DNA from: Ailanthus altissimus
Taxonomy: Eukaryota > Streptophyta > Magnoliopsida > Sapindales > Simaroubaceae
NCBI GenBank assembly: GCA_946807835.1
Contig: OX327693.1
Location: 11,611,501 to 11,675,500 of the forward strand
Length of the DNA stretch: 64,000 nucleotides
Reading direction: 5' to 3'
Below the pieces are notes generated by a model. It made no database searches. It saw nothing but the letters and a program-made list of their open reading frames with translations, and had not been told where the DNA came from. The translations under genes and the position numbers were made by a program. Every line of letters begins with the position of its first letter. Positions within the stretch are counted from its first letter, which is position 1. Shown piece by piece: positions 24,484 to 36,299 of the stretch.

Positions 24484-25901
24484 TGTTAGACGTATAATAT
24501 AATTTATACCCTAAAAGCATGTGAAATAACATTTTATTTGATTAATAAAAGTTTATTCATACATTTGATTGAGCATACATTGATAAGTCTATATTTATAA
24601 AGTATGTGATCTCTGTATTAGGCATATGATGCTAATACAGAGGGTATAGATCATAAGTTCCTTATAAATTAAATCTAATTCACAACCATTAAAAGGGCAT
24701 TTCATTACGTAAGGTTATAGTTTTTCTACTTCTTTTAGTGGATGATTTACCTTTATCAGTGAAGTAGAGACTTCAAGTAGAAAAATTAGTGTGCATGTTA
24801 CATTGAATGGGACTACTATGAATTTTGATATGGTTAACTAAATGTCATAGATCTTAATTCACAAAAGTTTTGATAAGCCTAATTAATATTAATCCTGAGT
24901 AAATAATGAACTTATATTCATGCATTATATCTTTTGAGTTATCATGGAGTGAGATCCATATAAACGGTTAAAACCTTAATATCTTAGAGATATAATTTCA
25001 TAGGTCGTAGAAACATATATTTGCAAGATGAAATCTAATAAATAATATTCACCTAAGATGTTTGCAGCACTTGACCATTTGAATCTGTGGCCGCAATTTA
25101 TTCAATAAATTATTTATTAAATCATATTATTTATTTGTAAATTTATTTACAAATATAGATATATTAAAAGTGATCATTAGAGCATTTAGTAACTTAAGGG
25201 TAAATAAATAATTAAATAGGCAATACATTTTTTCATGGCCTTGCTTTAATTATGGATATCAATTAGAGAAGTCAATTAAGTGCTTATTATTAGTCTAAAT
25301 ACCAAAACTAGTTTAATTAAAAGGTGTTTTAATTAAATGAGCTTTTACTTAGTAACATAGGTTACTAGAGTGCAGTCCTTGACATTTAGTTGAATAACTT
25401 AGGGTTAACTTAGAAGAACAAGTGTATCATAAAATGATTAGGACTATGCCTTTTAAGTTAGAGCTAGGAAGCCCATGGGTCTTACAGTCCCTTTGTTAGC
25501 TCAGATCCTAATTAAATTCTAATTTCTTAATCCTAATCTAATTCTAAATACCTAAGAGAGATTTCTATATATAAGAGGTATGAAGTAGTAAATGATTACA
25601 ACAAACATAACCAGAAAATTTCTTTTTATGTATTTTTACGTGGAAAAAGAATTTGGTTAGTATCCTTCTTTCATATTTGAGTATTAATTATTTTAGAAAT
25701 TAAGAAAAGATTCACATTCCTACACACGTTGAGTTTGAAGGTTGATGATAATAAAGAAAATTACAGCCAGTTAATTCAAGATTTGCCATAACAAAGAATT
25801 GAGGTAATCTTCTATCCTTATACATGTAATTATGAATAAGACAATATCATTTTGCTGCATTTATTTTGTTAAACAGGAACTTTTTTTATTTACAACCAAC
25901 A
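24484..25901 (+). repeat. 3' LTR of the large copia element
   Basis: Begins TGTTAGACGT and ends ACAACCAACA, and pairs with 14661-16081. It is preceded by the worn polypurine tract CAAGTGGACAAT. The open frame at 25832-26119 merely starts in the LTR and runs out of it. Confidence 0.88.
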
Positions 25902-27060
25902 GCTTAGACTTCCTTACATTGTTCAAACTAGTCATGGTCATTTTGACTGCAGGACCTCTATTCTTTTACTCATTGACAAAGAACGATTTTTATAGAAGTA
26001 CTTTTGGGAGAAGGATGTTATTAACAATATGTTGTTATGTTTTGACCTTCTTTTATTGTATGCTCTATCTTCCTCGAGTTTGTCATTTCCCCTATGCTCT
26101 AACCTTTGAGAATGGGTAATGAATTTAACTCATTCAGACATTATTTTTTGAGATCCAAAGACTTATGGTACTTTTGATACTACTTCTTTCCACAAGAACA
26201 TGCTAATAGGTGAATTTATTCCACTTGAGTTTTTAATCCCTTCAGATTTTAAGGACGGAAGTGGTGAGGATATCTTCTGCCACGTTACTTACATAGAATC
26301 TTTTCCTGTACTGAGTGTGTAATTTTTCATCTCCATTCTTCATATGGCTCCCATCTAATGTGTTTTGGATTTCTCATTTCTCTATTACAACTTTTGGAAT
26401 CAAGGCTATATGGGTTTCCTTTGATGGTGAGATTATCAACTTCTCTTATGGGTTTAATTCCTATGATCTCATTTTTAACTATTTATTGGCGGAGGTGAGA
26501 GATTTGAATATGCTGTCGATTCTCTAAACGTAGCTCCTCAAGCTCCTTATGCTACTTTTGTTATAGTTTTTGATGTTGGCCCTTCCTTTGCTATCTTTTT
26601 ATTGTCAAACCATCTTATATTCGTTCGTCTATTTTTAAGCCTGTATGCTTTAACCCTTTACTGGGAAAGATTGTATTTGATGTTGTTGTCAAAATCCTTG
26701 CTTATGCAGGAGTAGCAGTAAGTGCTCGCTACTAATCTTACTATTCATGTCCTTGAGGAAAGTGGGTTGTGTTTTTCTTATTCTTCTTGCTTTCGTTTCT
26801 ACTTTTATAATTCTATTGATTCTTTATTGTATGCAGAACTTTAATCTTTCATGGAAGAACTTTCATATATATTATTTGATTTTTTACAATCAAGAACCAA
26901 GAGAAAAAGGACACTATAAAAGAAAAAGAAAATGTCAAAGTGTTTACCTGAGGGTTTTAAACCAAAGTCTTCTCCTACTTCGAAGAAGCGGAATATATTT
27001 AAGCTTTCTAGTAAGAGTTCTAGTCCTTAAAGAAAACTTAAAAGAAGTACAACTCAAATA
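25902..27060 (+). other. Unassigned region with broken coding-like stretches
   Basis: On the plus strand there are several short stretches of protein-like composition, for example GEFIPLEFLIPSDFKDGSGE near 26210-26270 and a Ser/Lys-rich stretch starting MSKCLPEGFKPKSS near 26932. Stops break them and no family is recognised. They may be the remains of a transposon gag- or transposase-like protein, or of a host gene. No start, promoter or splice pattern can be supported. Confidence 0.4.
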
Positions 27061-28057
27061 CTCCAATCAATCTCTATATAAAGGCCTCTTATTTCAGATT
27101 TAAAGGAGCACACAATTTAGGGCTCTTAGAGCCACAACACATAGAAGAAAAGTAATTTTAGAGAGAGAAGTAAGGGGAATTAAAAGAAGCAAGAGATTAT
27201 TGACGAATTTTTGGCGTTTCAACCAACTGCAAATTGATGTCTATATTGGTTTGCTTTTGGTTGTATCATGTTTATTTTATTTTTCAGTCATATTTCTCTT
27301 GTTATCATGAGCTAAATTTATTTTTTAGGGTTATTACTTGAACTCAATATGTGAGCTTAATTGTTAGATCTTTTTAATATTTATTTGAACTTAATTCTTC
27401 ATTATTCAAATTATTTGTTCTTAATGCTTTATTATATCTAATCAATATTATGATTGAGTTAGTAATACTTTGATAAACTCGAAAGAGGCATCAATGTATT
27501 TAGACCTGATAATTTGATGCATAATTGTAGAGCAACATTCAATGTTGCATATGCAAGTTTCAAATTAGGATAGGAATATATATAATTGGCATGTATGGTC
27601 AATAAGACTTATTCTTAATGAATCTTTATTTATTACAAGTACGATAGGAATATAGGTATTTAGTAAATTAAGGTATACTTGCATGACCTTGGAAGAGGTT
27701 TGTGAATACATTAGTGTTTTGACCAATAATAAGAATTGAGGGATATAAATATTAAAAGGATTAATCTTGAGAAAACATATTGAAGGATAGTAATTAACCA
27801 CAGGCTTTCTCTATATTGCTATTTTCTTATTTTATTTGAGTTGTATCATTAATTTTCTACACTTTTATTTTATTTAAATTTATTGCAAATTGAGATATGA
27901 TTTTTCTGAATAATTACAAGAAATATATAATTTTAGTACTTAGTAGAAAATAAAAATTATCCCTGTGGGTTCGACATTCGACTTTATAAGTCCTTTTATT
28001 ACTTGTTACGATAGTGTATACTTGCACTTAATTTTAAGATATAAAAATATCACATCA
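27061..28057 (+). repeat. LTR-type fragment related to the 49.8-kb and 51.8-kb solo LTRs
   Basis: A CTATATAAAGGCC promoter-type box at about 27072 is followed by about 900 bp that is colinear with 50320-51229 and 52200-53067. Shared blocks include TTGAACTCAATATGTGAGCTTAATT, GATAAACTCGAAAG, TTGCATATGCAAG, CCTGTGGGTTCGACATTCGAC and a terminal AAAATATCACATCA at 28057. Its 5' (U3) part is unlike those copies, and I found no matching target duplication, so it is a truncated or recombinant LTR. Confidence 0.7.
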
Positions 28058-28193
28058 GCCATATAGATATCAAATGATCAATTTAAACACTGTACATTCC
28101 AAGATGAGCATAGACATCATATCAACACTTGTCATTCCTTATGGGGACAAATTAACACCTTCATGAGAAATGACCACCTTATAAAGTTTAGAC

Positions 28194-30500
28194 TGTTGGG
28201 ATTTATACTTATGTGTCATCCTATTTTGTATGAATATTTAATTTTAATATTTATATAATTGATATTTCATTCAATTGCTAATTATATTTATTGAAATGGC
28301 AAGATATTTGAAACGTTTCAGACATTGTATGATCTAAAAGAGTTTAGTTTTGGTCTAAAAGAGTTTAGATCAATGCTAAAATTTAGCAATATCTAAAGAG
28401 TTAGAGTCTTATTTAAAATGGGACAAAGAACTTAGTATACAATATAATGACATAGTTACAAAGGGTTGCAAATGGTGCTAGAAAATATCATTATACAAGT
28501 ATATTCTAAAATATTATGTTCTTGGTCTATTTTACCGATGCGGGTCTATTAGTGAAACCCTAATATATAGATCAGTGTATGTCCACATCTGGATGGTCCA
28601 AATGATTAATCTTAGTAGACTATGAGATTAGTAAAAGTTTGTGCATATAGGTATTTAGTAATGATGGAATACTGAACAGACTCATAAAGATCTCTAATAA
28701 ATATCATATGAAGTCGTTAATGGAAGGTCTTCTCGAGTTGAGTAGTACTCGTAGTCCTTTGACCTGAGCGCCACAGTAGCCTTATGAGTGATCTACTATA
28801 CTTAGTTTTTAAGGATGTCAAAGATCTTTCATGGTCTAATCACTGCGTGTCGCTGGGTATAATCCGATGCTTATGAAGTCTGGTATGCAAAGATATGGGA
28901 TCCGTCAGCTCACCTAAGTGAGTTGTATATCTAGATGTTCTGAGATTGTATCTTAGAAAGTCTTATGGCCATAAGTAGTATGCTCAAGAAAAGATTTTTT
29001 TACAAGGTTAAACAATATTGTGAAAGTGTTCGCATATATAGTTTATCGAGATGCAAATCTAGAGATAATTTAATGGATGAGCAAATAGAGATTTGACGGT
29101 AATAATCTATATCTCTGCTCTTCTAGGATATAGGTGACGAAAGTATTGTACAGATATGGTTAACCTTAGTTTGTATTTTTCAATGTGTCGTTCTATAACA
29201 TCTGTAACGTGTATGTGGGGCATCGCTCACGGACTTATGAAAATCTTCCATAAGAAAAATAAGCGTGAACTTAAGGAGTCTCACAATATGAAGTATACTC
29301 GTTGAGTATTGGGTAACAATCCAGGTCGAACGGTTCGATCCGAAAGATTTTTAAAAGTAGGATTCGTTTGAAGGACCTATTTGTTAATTGAAAAATATAG
29401 TTTGAAAATGTTGCAAATAGGTCCCTCTTTTGCTAGAAAATGTATTCATGATATATGTCATTAGACCATTGGTTTTTGTAATAACTTGATATTATTTTAT
29501 TTGAATAAACATATGATATTTATTATATTATTTTTTTAAGACATGTGTTAGACACTTGTCTTGAATAAACATATGATGTTTATTATATTACTTTTTTTAC
29601 ATGTGTTGAACATTTGTCTTAACAGATTAATTAAATAATTAGAGTTTGTCTTCTTATCTTATATTATTAAGACAAAGTATGTATGTTATATTATTATAAA
29701 TGGTGCATATGACTATTTAGAGAACATTTATCTTAGCTTAAATTATTTATTTAAAATATTTACATTAAAATTCTTTTAATATTAAAGTAGTCAAACAAGA
29801 AAATTGTCTCATTTTGTTTACTTAGAAGAGACAAATTCGGCCAAGCATGTTTATTTAATGAAATAAATTTTGTTTTGGCATTTATTAATTCATTTGATAA
29901 ACTATTGTCCAATTAAATGAAAGAAAAGCCTTTTGGTATAATATTTTAATAGATTGTAAAACGAAAATACGTGTTTTTCACTTAAGTAAAAATGTATAAG
30001 TGTTATGCTAGGAGGAATGGAAAATTTTGGCTAACACATTCTTTGAACTCTTGGATAGAAATTCAAACAAAGTAAAACATTTCTCATCCTTTATCTTTCA
30101 AGTATGACTTGGTAGAAAAAACAAAGGAAAATAGGTTTTGTTTCAAAAGTGAAAACAAGAGAGTTTATTTGCTTAAAGAGTTTAAGCATAAGAACATCAA
30201 ATCTTACACCATAATTAAAGTACCCATTCTAGCTACTCTAATCCCACCAAGTCTTGGAGACTAGAATTGTTCAAGGAATCATTTCAAGGTGAGCTCTAGG
30301 AAGTTTTCATCATTACTGAATCGTCAGCAAAGGTATGTTTCAAATTATCCTAATATTTTGATTTGGTTTAAATGATGTGTTTATTATATTGAGAAATTTG
30401 ATTTCCTATTCTGCTGCTAAATTTGTATATATGGCATGCTTATTACACTATGATGAATACATTACACATGTATTCACTCTAGAATAATAGCGTATCAACA
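28194..30500 (+). repeat. Long solo-LTR-like repeat, copy 1
   Basis: Starts TGTTGGGATTTATAC and ends about GCGTATCAACA. Flanks TAGAC (28189-28193) and TAGAT (30501-30505) match at four of five bases. It is colinear, in reverse complement, with 56665-58820. Shared blocks include CAGACATTGTATGATNTNAAAGAGTT, the GACTTATGGAA/GAGTCTCAC region near 29235-29290, and CTCAACGAGT-type sequence. No internal domain is present. It includes an internal 60-bp tandem duplication (29501-29620). The family is not recognised; the TG...CA ends and length of about 2.3 kb are consistent with an LTR. Confidence 0.6.
29501..29620 (+). repeat. Two-copy 60-bp tandem duplication
   Basis: TTGAATAAACATATGAT...CATGTGTTAGACACTTGTC occurs at 29501-29560 and again, with a few substitutions, at 29561-29620. 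The duplication lies inside the LTR-like repeat at 28194-30500. Confidence 0.8.
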
Positions 30501-30505
30501 TAGAT

Positions 30506-31344
30506 AAGAAACAAAACCCAAGAAGCAAAAAGAACTATATAAAACTACGAAGATAGACTAGGAAAGCCACTGTTGTAGAAGAAACAACATTGCGTATATT
30601 GAACATGGTCCACGGATCACTATTTAACTTCTACTACTTAGAGGAAAAAGAAGGAAGCATATATAGTGGGTAACGGATGAAGAATGTGATGTCATTAAGG
30701 AAAGTCCTATTGTACCTAAGAATACTGGAACAAAAAGATAGGAATGATCAGATGAACAGATAATAGGCTTAGAAGGTCCATAGTAAGACAAGGACTCAGT
30801 CAGAGAATCCATGGAAGCTTTATCAATGAGGATGTTCGTAAACACATTTTTTTTAGGAATATTACATGGGAGAACCCTTGATAAGGAAAGGAAAGATGAA
30901 AGGTAGAAGCATTTATACAGAAGAGTGTTATGAGAATTATGAACACAAGTATACGCTATCATGAACAAGTAATATAAGATAGTACAGTATCGTCCCATGA
31001 GAAGTTTTTACTATCTATATATTAAGTATTAAAATTGTATCTCCTTACCCTTATTCAAACAATTAATAATTAAGGTAAAACTAAACCTAGAAATCTAATT
31101 AAAAAGAAATAATGCAGAGATAGCTAAAGATCACAAATTAATGAATAACCTAGAATTACCACTATCCCTCAATATTTCACTTAAATTAAAAGATCTTTTC
31201 TTAGTCTATTCCATCATTATGAATTGTTAATTAAGAATTCTAATATCTTCACATACCTCTTTAGATAGTTAAGTAAATATATCTTACCTTAATAATTATC
31301 TATTATTTGCACAATTATGACACATGCATATACTAAACCACATA
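30506..31344. other. Spacer without recognisable gene
   Basis: A minus-strand open frame of 124 codons (30624-30998) is the longest feature. Its translation has no domain, no signal or membrane pattern that I trust, and no splice context, so I do not call it a gene. The remainder is AT-rich. Confidence 0.5.
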
Positions 31345-32570
31345 TGTACAGGTCGTAAGCAAGTAATATAGTGTTGAATGAGTATCGTTCCCCCAAGGAT
31401 TGGTACTTTGAATTAATTCTAAATACTATGGGTGTTTATAACTCAATTTTATCTAGGCTATTTTGACACTAAGTTGATTAGAAAAATTAAAGAAAATTAA
31501 ACTAATAATTTTGACAAAATTAAGATATGATAAAGGTATTCTAGGGTCTTGATTTCACTCTATTTTTTTTTATATTCCTATCAACTTGTCCATTCATGCA
31601 ATCATTAAGTAACCCTTATGATGATTAATCAAGTGTTGTTAGTCTCTCAACTCAATAATAACTAGGGTTATGCTTTCCTAATATAATAAATTGGTCGATT
31701 TTTTTAAGCATTAAAACCCATGATTTAGATTATCTAATTTATTTTCCAATCACATTAAAAGCATTAAGTACAAAAAAAGCATAAATGAATTAAATAATAC
31801 TTTATTAATAATCAATTAAATCATCCCAACATCGTATTATATAGAGCTACATCAAGACCCTATAACAAGAGTTTAGCTAACCATAAATGAACACAAAACA
31901 AAGATAATCCAGAAATTTATAAGTGCAAACATGTTTTAAACAATAATATCCAAAAATATAAACTCCTACTCCAAGGAAATAAGAAAATGGAAAAGAGAAA
32001 ACTAGATCAGAGATGTCTTTTGGGACTATAATTTTCATAAATCTTTAAGATTCTAAGCTTCCAATGTCTTTCTTTCTCTAGAATTTTTTATTTATCTCTC
32101 TAAATTTTATTGTCTCCTAATCCCCACTTTGAATAAAGGCCTTTGATCTTCAATTTATAAGTTCCAACTTAGGCAAAAATTAAGGCACAAAAACCTAGAG
32201 TACCAAGCCATAGGACCGCTTTAAATTGAGGTGGGGCCCAGCCCTAATTGAGTAGGGATATGGCCTCAACGTTCTTATCAAATTAAGGCCACACCCTAAA
32301 TTTCTTCCTAAATTAAGGCTGCAGCCTCAACCTTTTGTTTGTACTTCTTTTGCTTGTTTCGGGCCATGACTTGGATTTCTGCGACTGCAGCTTGGGCCTT
32401 GTAAAATGTCTTTTTTGCCTATTGTCTTCACTATTTGCTCTTCTTGATGCTTTGATTTGTTAAAACCTACAAAATAATAATACAAGCATGAAAAACCACT
32501 TATTGTTACTTAAAATGAGCAAATATCAAGTTATGAGTGTCAAAATATAATATATAATACGCGCTCGACA
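31345..32570 (-). repeat. Gypsy-type 3' LTR in minus orientation
   Basis: On the minus strand the repeat reads TGTCGAGCGCGTATTATAT... and ends ...CTTACGACCTGTACA. A purine tract CTTGGGAGAGTT and a hairpin (32591-32610) lie immediately 5' of its start, the usual order for the 3' end of a plant Ty3 element. The internal end has GGGGGAACGATACT (near 31390), typical of gypsy LTR R/U5 ends. No partner LTR is found in the window. Confidence 0.65.
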
Positions 32571-32590
32571 AACTCTCCCAAGCTTGATAA

Positions 32591-32610
32591 CTTACTCGTC
32601 CTTAAGTAAG
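32591..32610 (-). other. Hairpin next to the gypsy 3' LTR (minus-strand copy)
   Basis: The minus strand reads CTTACTTAAGGACGAGTAAG: a CTTACT/AGTAAG stem around the same AGGACG core, 20 nt before the LTR that ends at 32570. The stem bases differ from those of the plus-strand copy but still pair. Confidence 0.65.
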
Positions 32611-33869
32611 GTGACATGACTAAAAGCTAAAAAGAAGAAAGGGCTAGTCTGAAAGGAAAGGCAAATCCCCAGATTCACAAAACAAAAAATGGTTACTTCG
32701 ACAAGAATTCAAAAAAATGATTCCGAATAGTCCTCATAAAAGAGAGGTCCATTCCTACTGCTAGTTTAAGCATTTGTACAAACCTTATAGTCTAATACCA
32801 AGTAGTGGTCCAAGTACAAGTAATTGCAACGCTAAGCCTTCATTACTAGGGAAGTTTGAGGGAGAGAAACACTTACTTATCATGTGTTTATTTTTGCTAC
32901 AAATAGTTTTAGTTATTTTGCATGTTAAATTTTTTGTAGCGATTATTTTTTGTTGTGATGATAATCACTAATCCATAATAAGAAATAGAATATTGGTTGA
33001 ATTTATTTTTATAAGTCCCTAGGAAATGATAGATGTTTAAAATAATTCTCATACTAAGAATTTAGAACTAATTTAACCATATTTTTTATATCACTTATTT
33101 TTAGCACATTGAAATTAAGCTTAAACTAGTTGAATTGTCGCTTAGAATACTCATACTTAAGTAGTACATCACAGTCTCAAAGACCAAAAGTCTAAAACTA
33201 GCTTGATTACTACTTAAAGGCGAAATCCTAGGAAACACATGAATAAGGAAATGACATTAGGCTATCTTTGGACCAATTGAGCCTTTTTAGCCTACCTTAG
33301 ATATATGTTTATCCCAAGTGACCCCTTTTGAGCCTAAATACCTATTTTTTCTATTTAAACACATTACAAGCCTCAATACTGTAAGCTTATTTACTCAAAA
33401 TATACTCGTAATACCATAAACCTTGAGTTTATTTAGAAAAACTCTTAAAAGAAAAAAAGGCTATAGTTGTATAAGAAAATGGTACTGAAGTGGAAAGCAA
33501 TTAACTTTGGATGGTATTCTACATTAGTGGAAAGTGGCATGAAAGCAAGCTTATAGTAGTGTTATTATAAATTAAAATACACTGAGACATCCACTTTTGT
33601 ATTATTGTACGTTATTAAGTAAATCTAGGCATCATTTGACTATTTACTTGCTTATCACATATATATATAAGTGATCAATTATAAGGGAGAATAAAGAACT
33701 TGATATATGTATTATGAATTATCAAGTGTTATTTATTAAATTCTAAAGAGACTTATACTACTTCAACAGCCTTTAAGACAATAATTATGATCATCTAATC
33801 ATCCTAGCTTGTTTTAGTTATGATTTTTCATTTTATTTTGACTCAAGAATAAATTTTGAGTGTTTTTGT

Positions 33870-33889
33870 TTTGCTCGAGGACGAGCAAA
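33870..33889 (+). other. Hairpin next to the gypsy 3' LTR (plus-strand copy)
   Basis: TTTGCTCGAGGACGAGCAAA is a perfect 8-bp stem with an AGGA loop, 15 nt before the LTR start at 33905. A variant lies on the minus strand at 32591-32610. I recall related TTGAGGACAA-type hairpins upstream of many plant gypsy 3' LTRs; the role is unknown to me. Confidence 0.7.
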
Positions 33890-33904
33890 TTATTAAGGAC
33901 AATT

Positions 33905-35034
33905 TGATAGGGTTTCATAAAGACTAATAATCTCTAAATGCCATGGCACCTAGATCCAGTGTTGTGGCGCCTATGTGACTAAAATTACACCGACCGTTTT
34001 AAGTCTTAATACGATTTGGGCTTGAAGTTATAAGCCCCTAGGATTACGAAGACCTATAAAAAGACCCTTTTCACAGCCAAAAGGAAAAGTAAGATAGAAG
34101 AGTTAAGAGTAAACACAAAACACCTTTCAAGAGAGATTAAAGTAAGAAGATTAAAGATTGAAAAGTAAAAATTGCACAAAAAGCAATAGAGGGGGAGAAA
34201 TAATTCAAGGGCATCAACTTTATGTTATTACTTTCATTTTCTCTTACTTGATATCTTTGTTAATTATGTTTTTAATTTATTATTTTAGAACTCTTAGATT
34301 CATCATGAACAAAATTTTATTAATTTAGGATTAGACTCTTGAAGCTGATATGTAGTTGAATTCTATCATTTCTGTTAATTTATAAACTCAATAAAGTAGA
34401 TTGTTCATTTTATTTTGTGTTTATTGCTTTCTTATATCTAGCCAATATAATGATTGCTCCAGAAACTATGATGAACTCGACAAAGGAATTTATATATTTA
34501 GCCTAAGATAGTTTGATACACGATCATAGGGTAACAACTCTGAGTTTCATGTAGGATAGACATATACCTATATGGCATGTATGACATTTTAGACCTGTTC
34601 TTAATGAGTTTTATACTATTTTAATTATCATAAACATATAGATAATTGTTATGATAAAACATAGTTATTTGACCATCAACAGAGGCTTATAACGATAATC
34701 ATGTTCTAGCCAACAATTTATTATTTAGGGATTAAATAAGAAAATAATAGGTTCAATGAAATATTAGGGGATAATTTAAAACCCTAGATTCCTTTTATAT
34801 TAGTAAATTTAGCTCTTATTTACTTACTGATTAAGACTAGGTTTATTTTTTCAAATTTAAATTATTTAGAAAATATTGAGGTTTTTTCTATAATAAAAGT
34901 TAAGTATGATTAATTTTAGTACTTGATTAAAAGAATTAGATTAAATAAGTCTCTGTGGAAACGATACTTATTTCAAATTCTATATTACTTGGTATGATAG
35001 CATGCACTTATATGTAGTTAGAAATCGCACATCA
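33905..35034 (+). repeat. Gypsy-type 3' LTR in plus orientation
   Basis: Starts TGATAGGGTTTC after the hairpin and a worn polypurine position, and ends AAATCGCACATCA. It shares the downstream architecture of the LTR family at 27.1, 49.8 and 51.8 kb: a leader with AACTCGACAAAGG, ACGATCATAGGGTAACA, CTCTGTGGAAACGATACTTA and a terminal GCACATCA. The 5-bp flanks do not match, in keeping with its being one end of a larger, broken element. Confidence 0.65.
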
Positions 35035-35039
35035 AGGGC

Positions 35040-36290
35040 CTCTCATGCACTACTTTCACATGAAAGTAATTGATTACCTCTCTAAATATTAATGCTTCTA
35101 TTGAATCTTCAACCTCATTCGATCCTTTAAGCATTAGGAGTACAAACTTGTGTATTTCTTCTACCAATGGCTTCATAACCCTTGGTCGGATGCCTCATAA
35201 GTCAAATAAAGAACCATATATGGAGTTGAGAATTGGTGTATCCGCATCTTCTGTGTGGTTTTGGTTTACTAGTGCTTTTATTGGTTTTGAGATTCTTCTG
35301 GTGTTATCTGCCATATATTCACTTAATTGACCATCTCTCATCTATTGATGAATTTGGAAGCGTAAAATTCTACAGGTTTGGAAAGTGTGGCCGTAATCAT
35401 TATAAAATGGTTAATGCTTCGTTTAATCTCTCTTTTTCATTAGACTCTATATAGATTTTGGTGTCCAGAATATCACAATGTCTTTTAAGTTTGTCCATAT
35501 TTGTTCTGCCAGGGTGTTGATTGGAACCAATGTTTTTTAAGGTCGTCATGGTCTCTTATGAGTTCCTCCACCTTTTTGGGAACCAAGGCACTTTTTCTGT
35601 TGTGCATTTGTTTCTAAGGTGGTTTCCCATGTTTCTTTACAGTTATCATGGAAGCTTCCTTTTTGGCAGTGATTTTTGCTTCTTCCTCCCTAATCCATTA
35701 TTTGAATTTTAGTTAATTAACTCAAAAAAAAGGAAAATTCTTCTAAATTAGGTATTTATGATAGGGGTGGAAGGTTTAACGGTATTCTTATAGGCCTGTG
35801 TTGTTATCTCTAAGTCGTAACTCCTAAGCTCGTTCAACTCTTTATTAAAATGGTTGAGGAAGTTCCAAATGGATTTAGCATCGCCTTACTTCATTGAGAA
35901 AAAGTCAGATGTGGTCTTTTTGATTTTTCAGTTTTGTAAATATTATTTAATGAATTACTTAGTCAACTCCTCGAATGAAGAGATAGAATTCTATTCTAGG
36001 TTTCGAAACCAACTTTGAGCGAATCCTTTTTAACTTAAAGGGAAACTATACACATTAGTGCTCCATCTTATGCGTGCATAAATTATTTTGGCATTACAGT
36101 GAAAGATATGTTCTTTAAAGTCATATGTCCCATCAAACAGGTGAAAGTTGGGGACGTTGAAGTTTTCGGTGAACTTCAAGGATTTACTTCCACACTCTTG
36201 ATTCTTCAACGAAATTCCAGGAAAGCCATTGTCTTCTCTATGACACTTTGGAAGCATTAAGAACACAACTATCCTCCTACAAACAAATAC
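35040..36290 (-). pseudogene. Ty3/gypsy gag remnant
   Basis: Read on the minus strand, 36266-36030 gives FNVPNFHLFDGTYDFKEHI, matching the start of the retrotransposon gag domain, whose usual form is a FDG.GDP.EH block. Further in, near 35780-35900, KSIWNFLNHFNKELNEL and ITTQAYKN match the SLR.FV.RFN.E block of plant gypsy gag. Stops and shifts break it. Plus-strand open frames over the same DNA (35070-35330, 35233-35454, 35521-35712) are its antisense shadows. The 5' LTR of this element should lie to the right but is not clearly preserved. Confidence 0.7.
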
Positions 36291-36299
36291 ACTCTAATG

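Larger units (their letters stand above)
14661..25901 (+). mobile_element. Old, decayed Ty1/copia element with a nested insertion
   Basis: Two LTRs of about 1.42 kb (14661-16081 and 24484-25901) enclose remnants in copia order: leader, gag, protease, integrase, reverse transcriptase, RNase H. The span is 11.24 kb, of which 2.63 kb is a later insertion. A degenerate primer-binding site (TGATATCAGCGCC) follows the 5' LTR at 16082. A worn copia polypurine tract (CAAGTGGACAAT) precedes the 3' LTR. In the first 190 bp the two LTRs differ at roughly one base in ten by eye, so the insertion is old. The flanks ACTTG (14656-14660) and GCTTA (25902-25906) match at only three of five positions, so no clean target duplication survives. 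Confidence 0.9.
32571..33904. other. Non-coding 3' internal ends of two opposed gypsy elements
   Basis: The left part is the 3' internal end of the minus-strand element whose LTR lies at 31345-32570. The right part is the 3' internal end of the plus-strand element whose LTR starts at 33905. No protein domain is readable (the 65-codon frame at 32774-32971 resembles nothing known). Each end carries the hairpin described separately. The breakpoint between the two elements is not visible. Confidence 0.5.

Noticed and set aside
14656..25906. A target duplication for the large copia element (ACTTG / GCTTA)
   Set aside because: Only three of five bases agree, so it is not claimed as a TSD.
30624..30998. 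Minus-strand 124-codon open frame
   Set aside because: No domain, no credible signal peptide, no splice or promoter context; composition is that of random AT-rich DNA.
31341..35039. Reading the LTRs at 31345-32570 and 33905-35034 as the two ends of one element
   Set aside because: They face opposite directions, both have 3'-end signals on their inner sides and differ in sequence, so they belong to two different elements.
35070..35712. Three plus-strand open frames in the 35-kb region
   Set aside because: They are antisense to the gypsy gag remnant readable on the minus strand.
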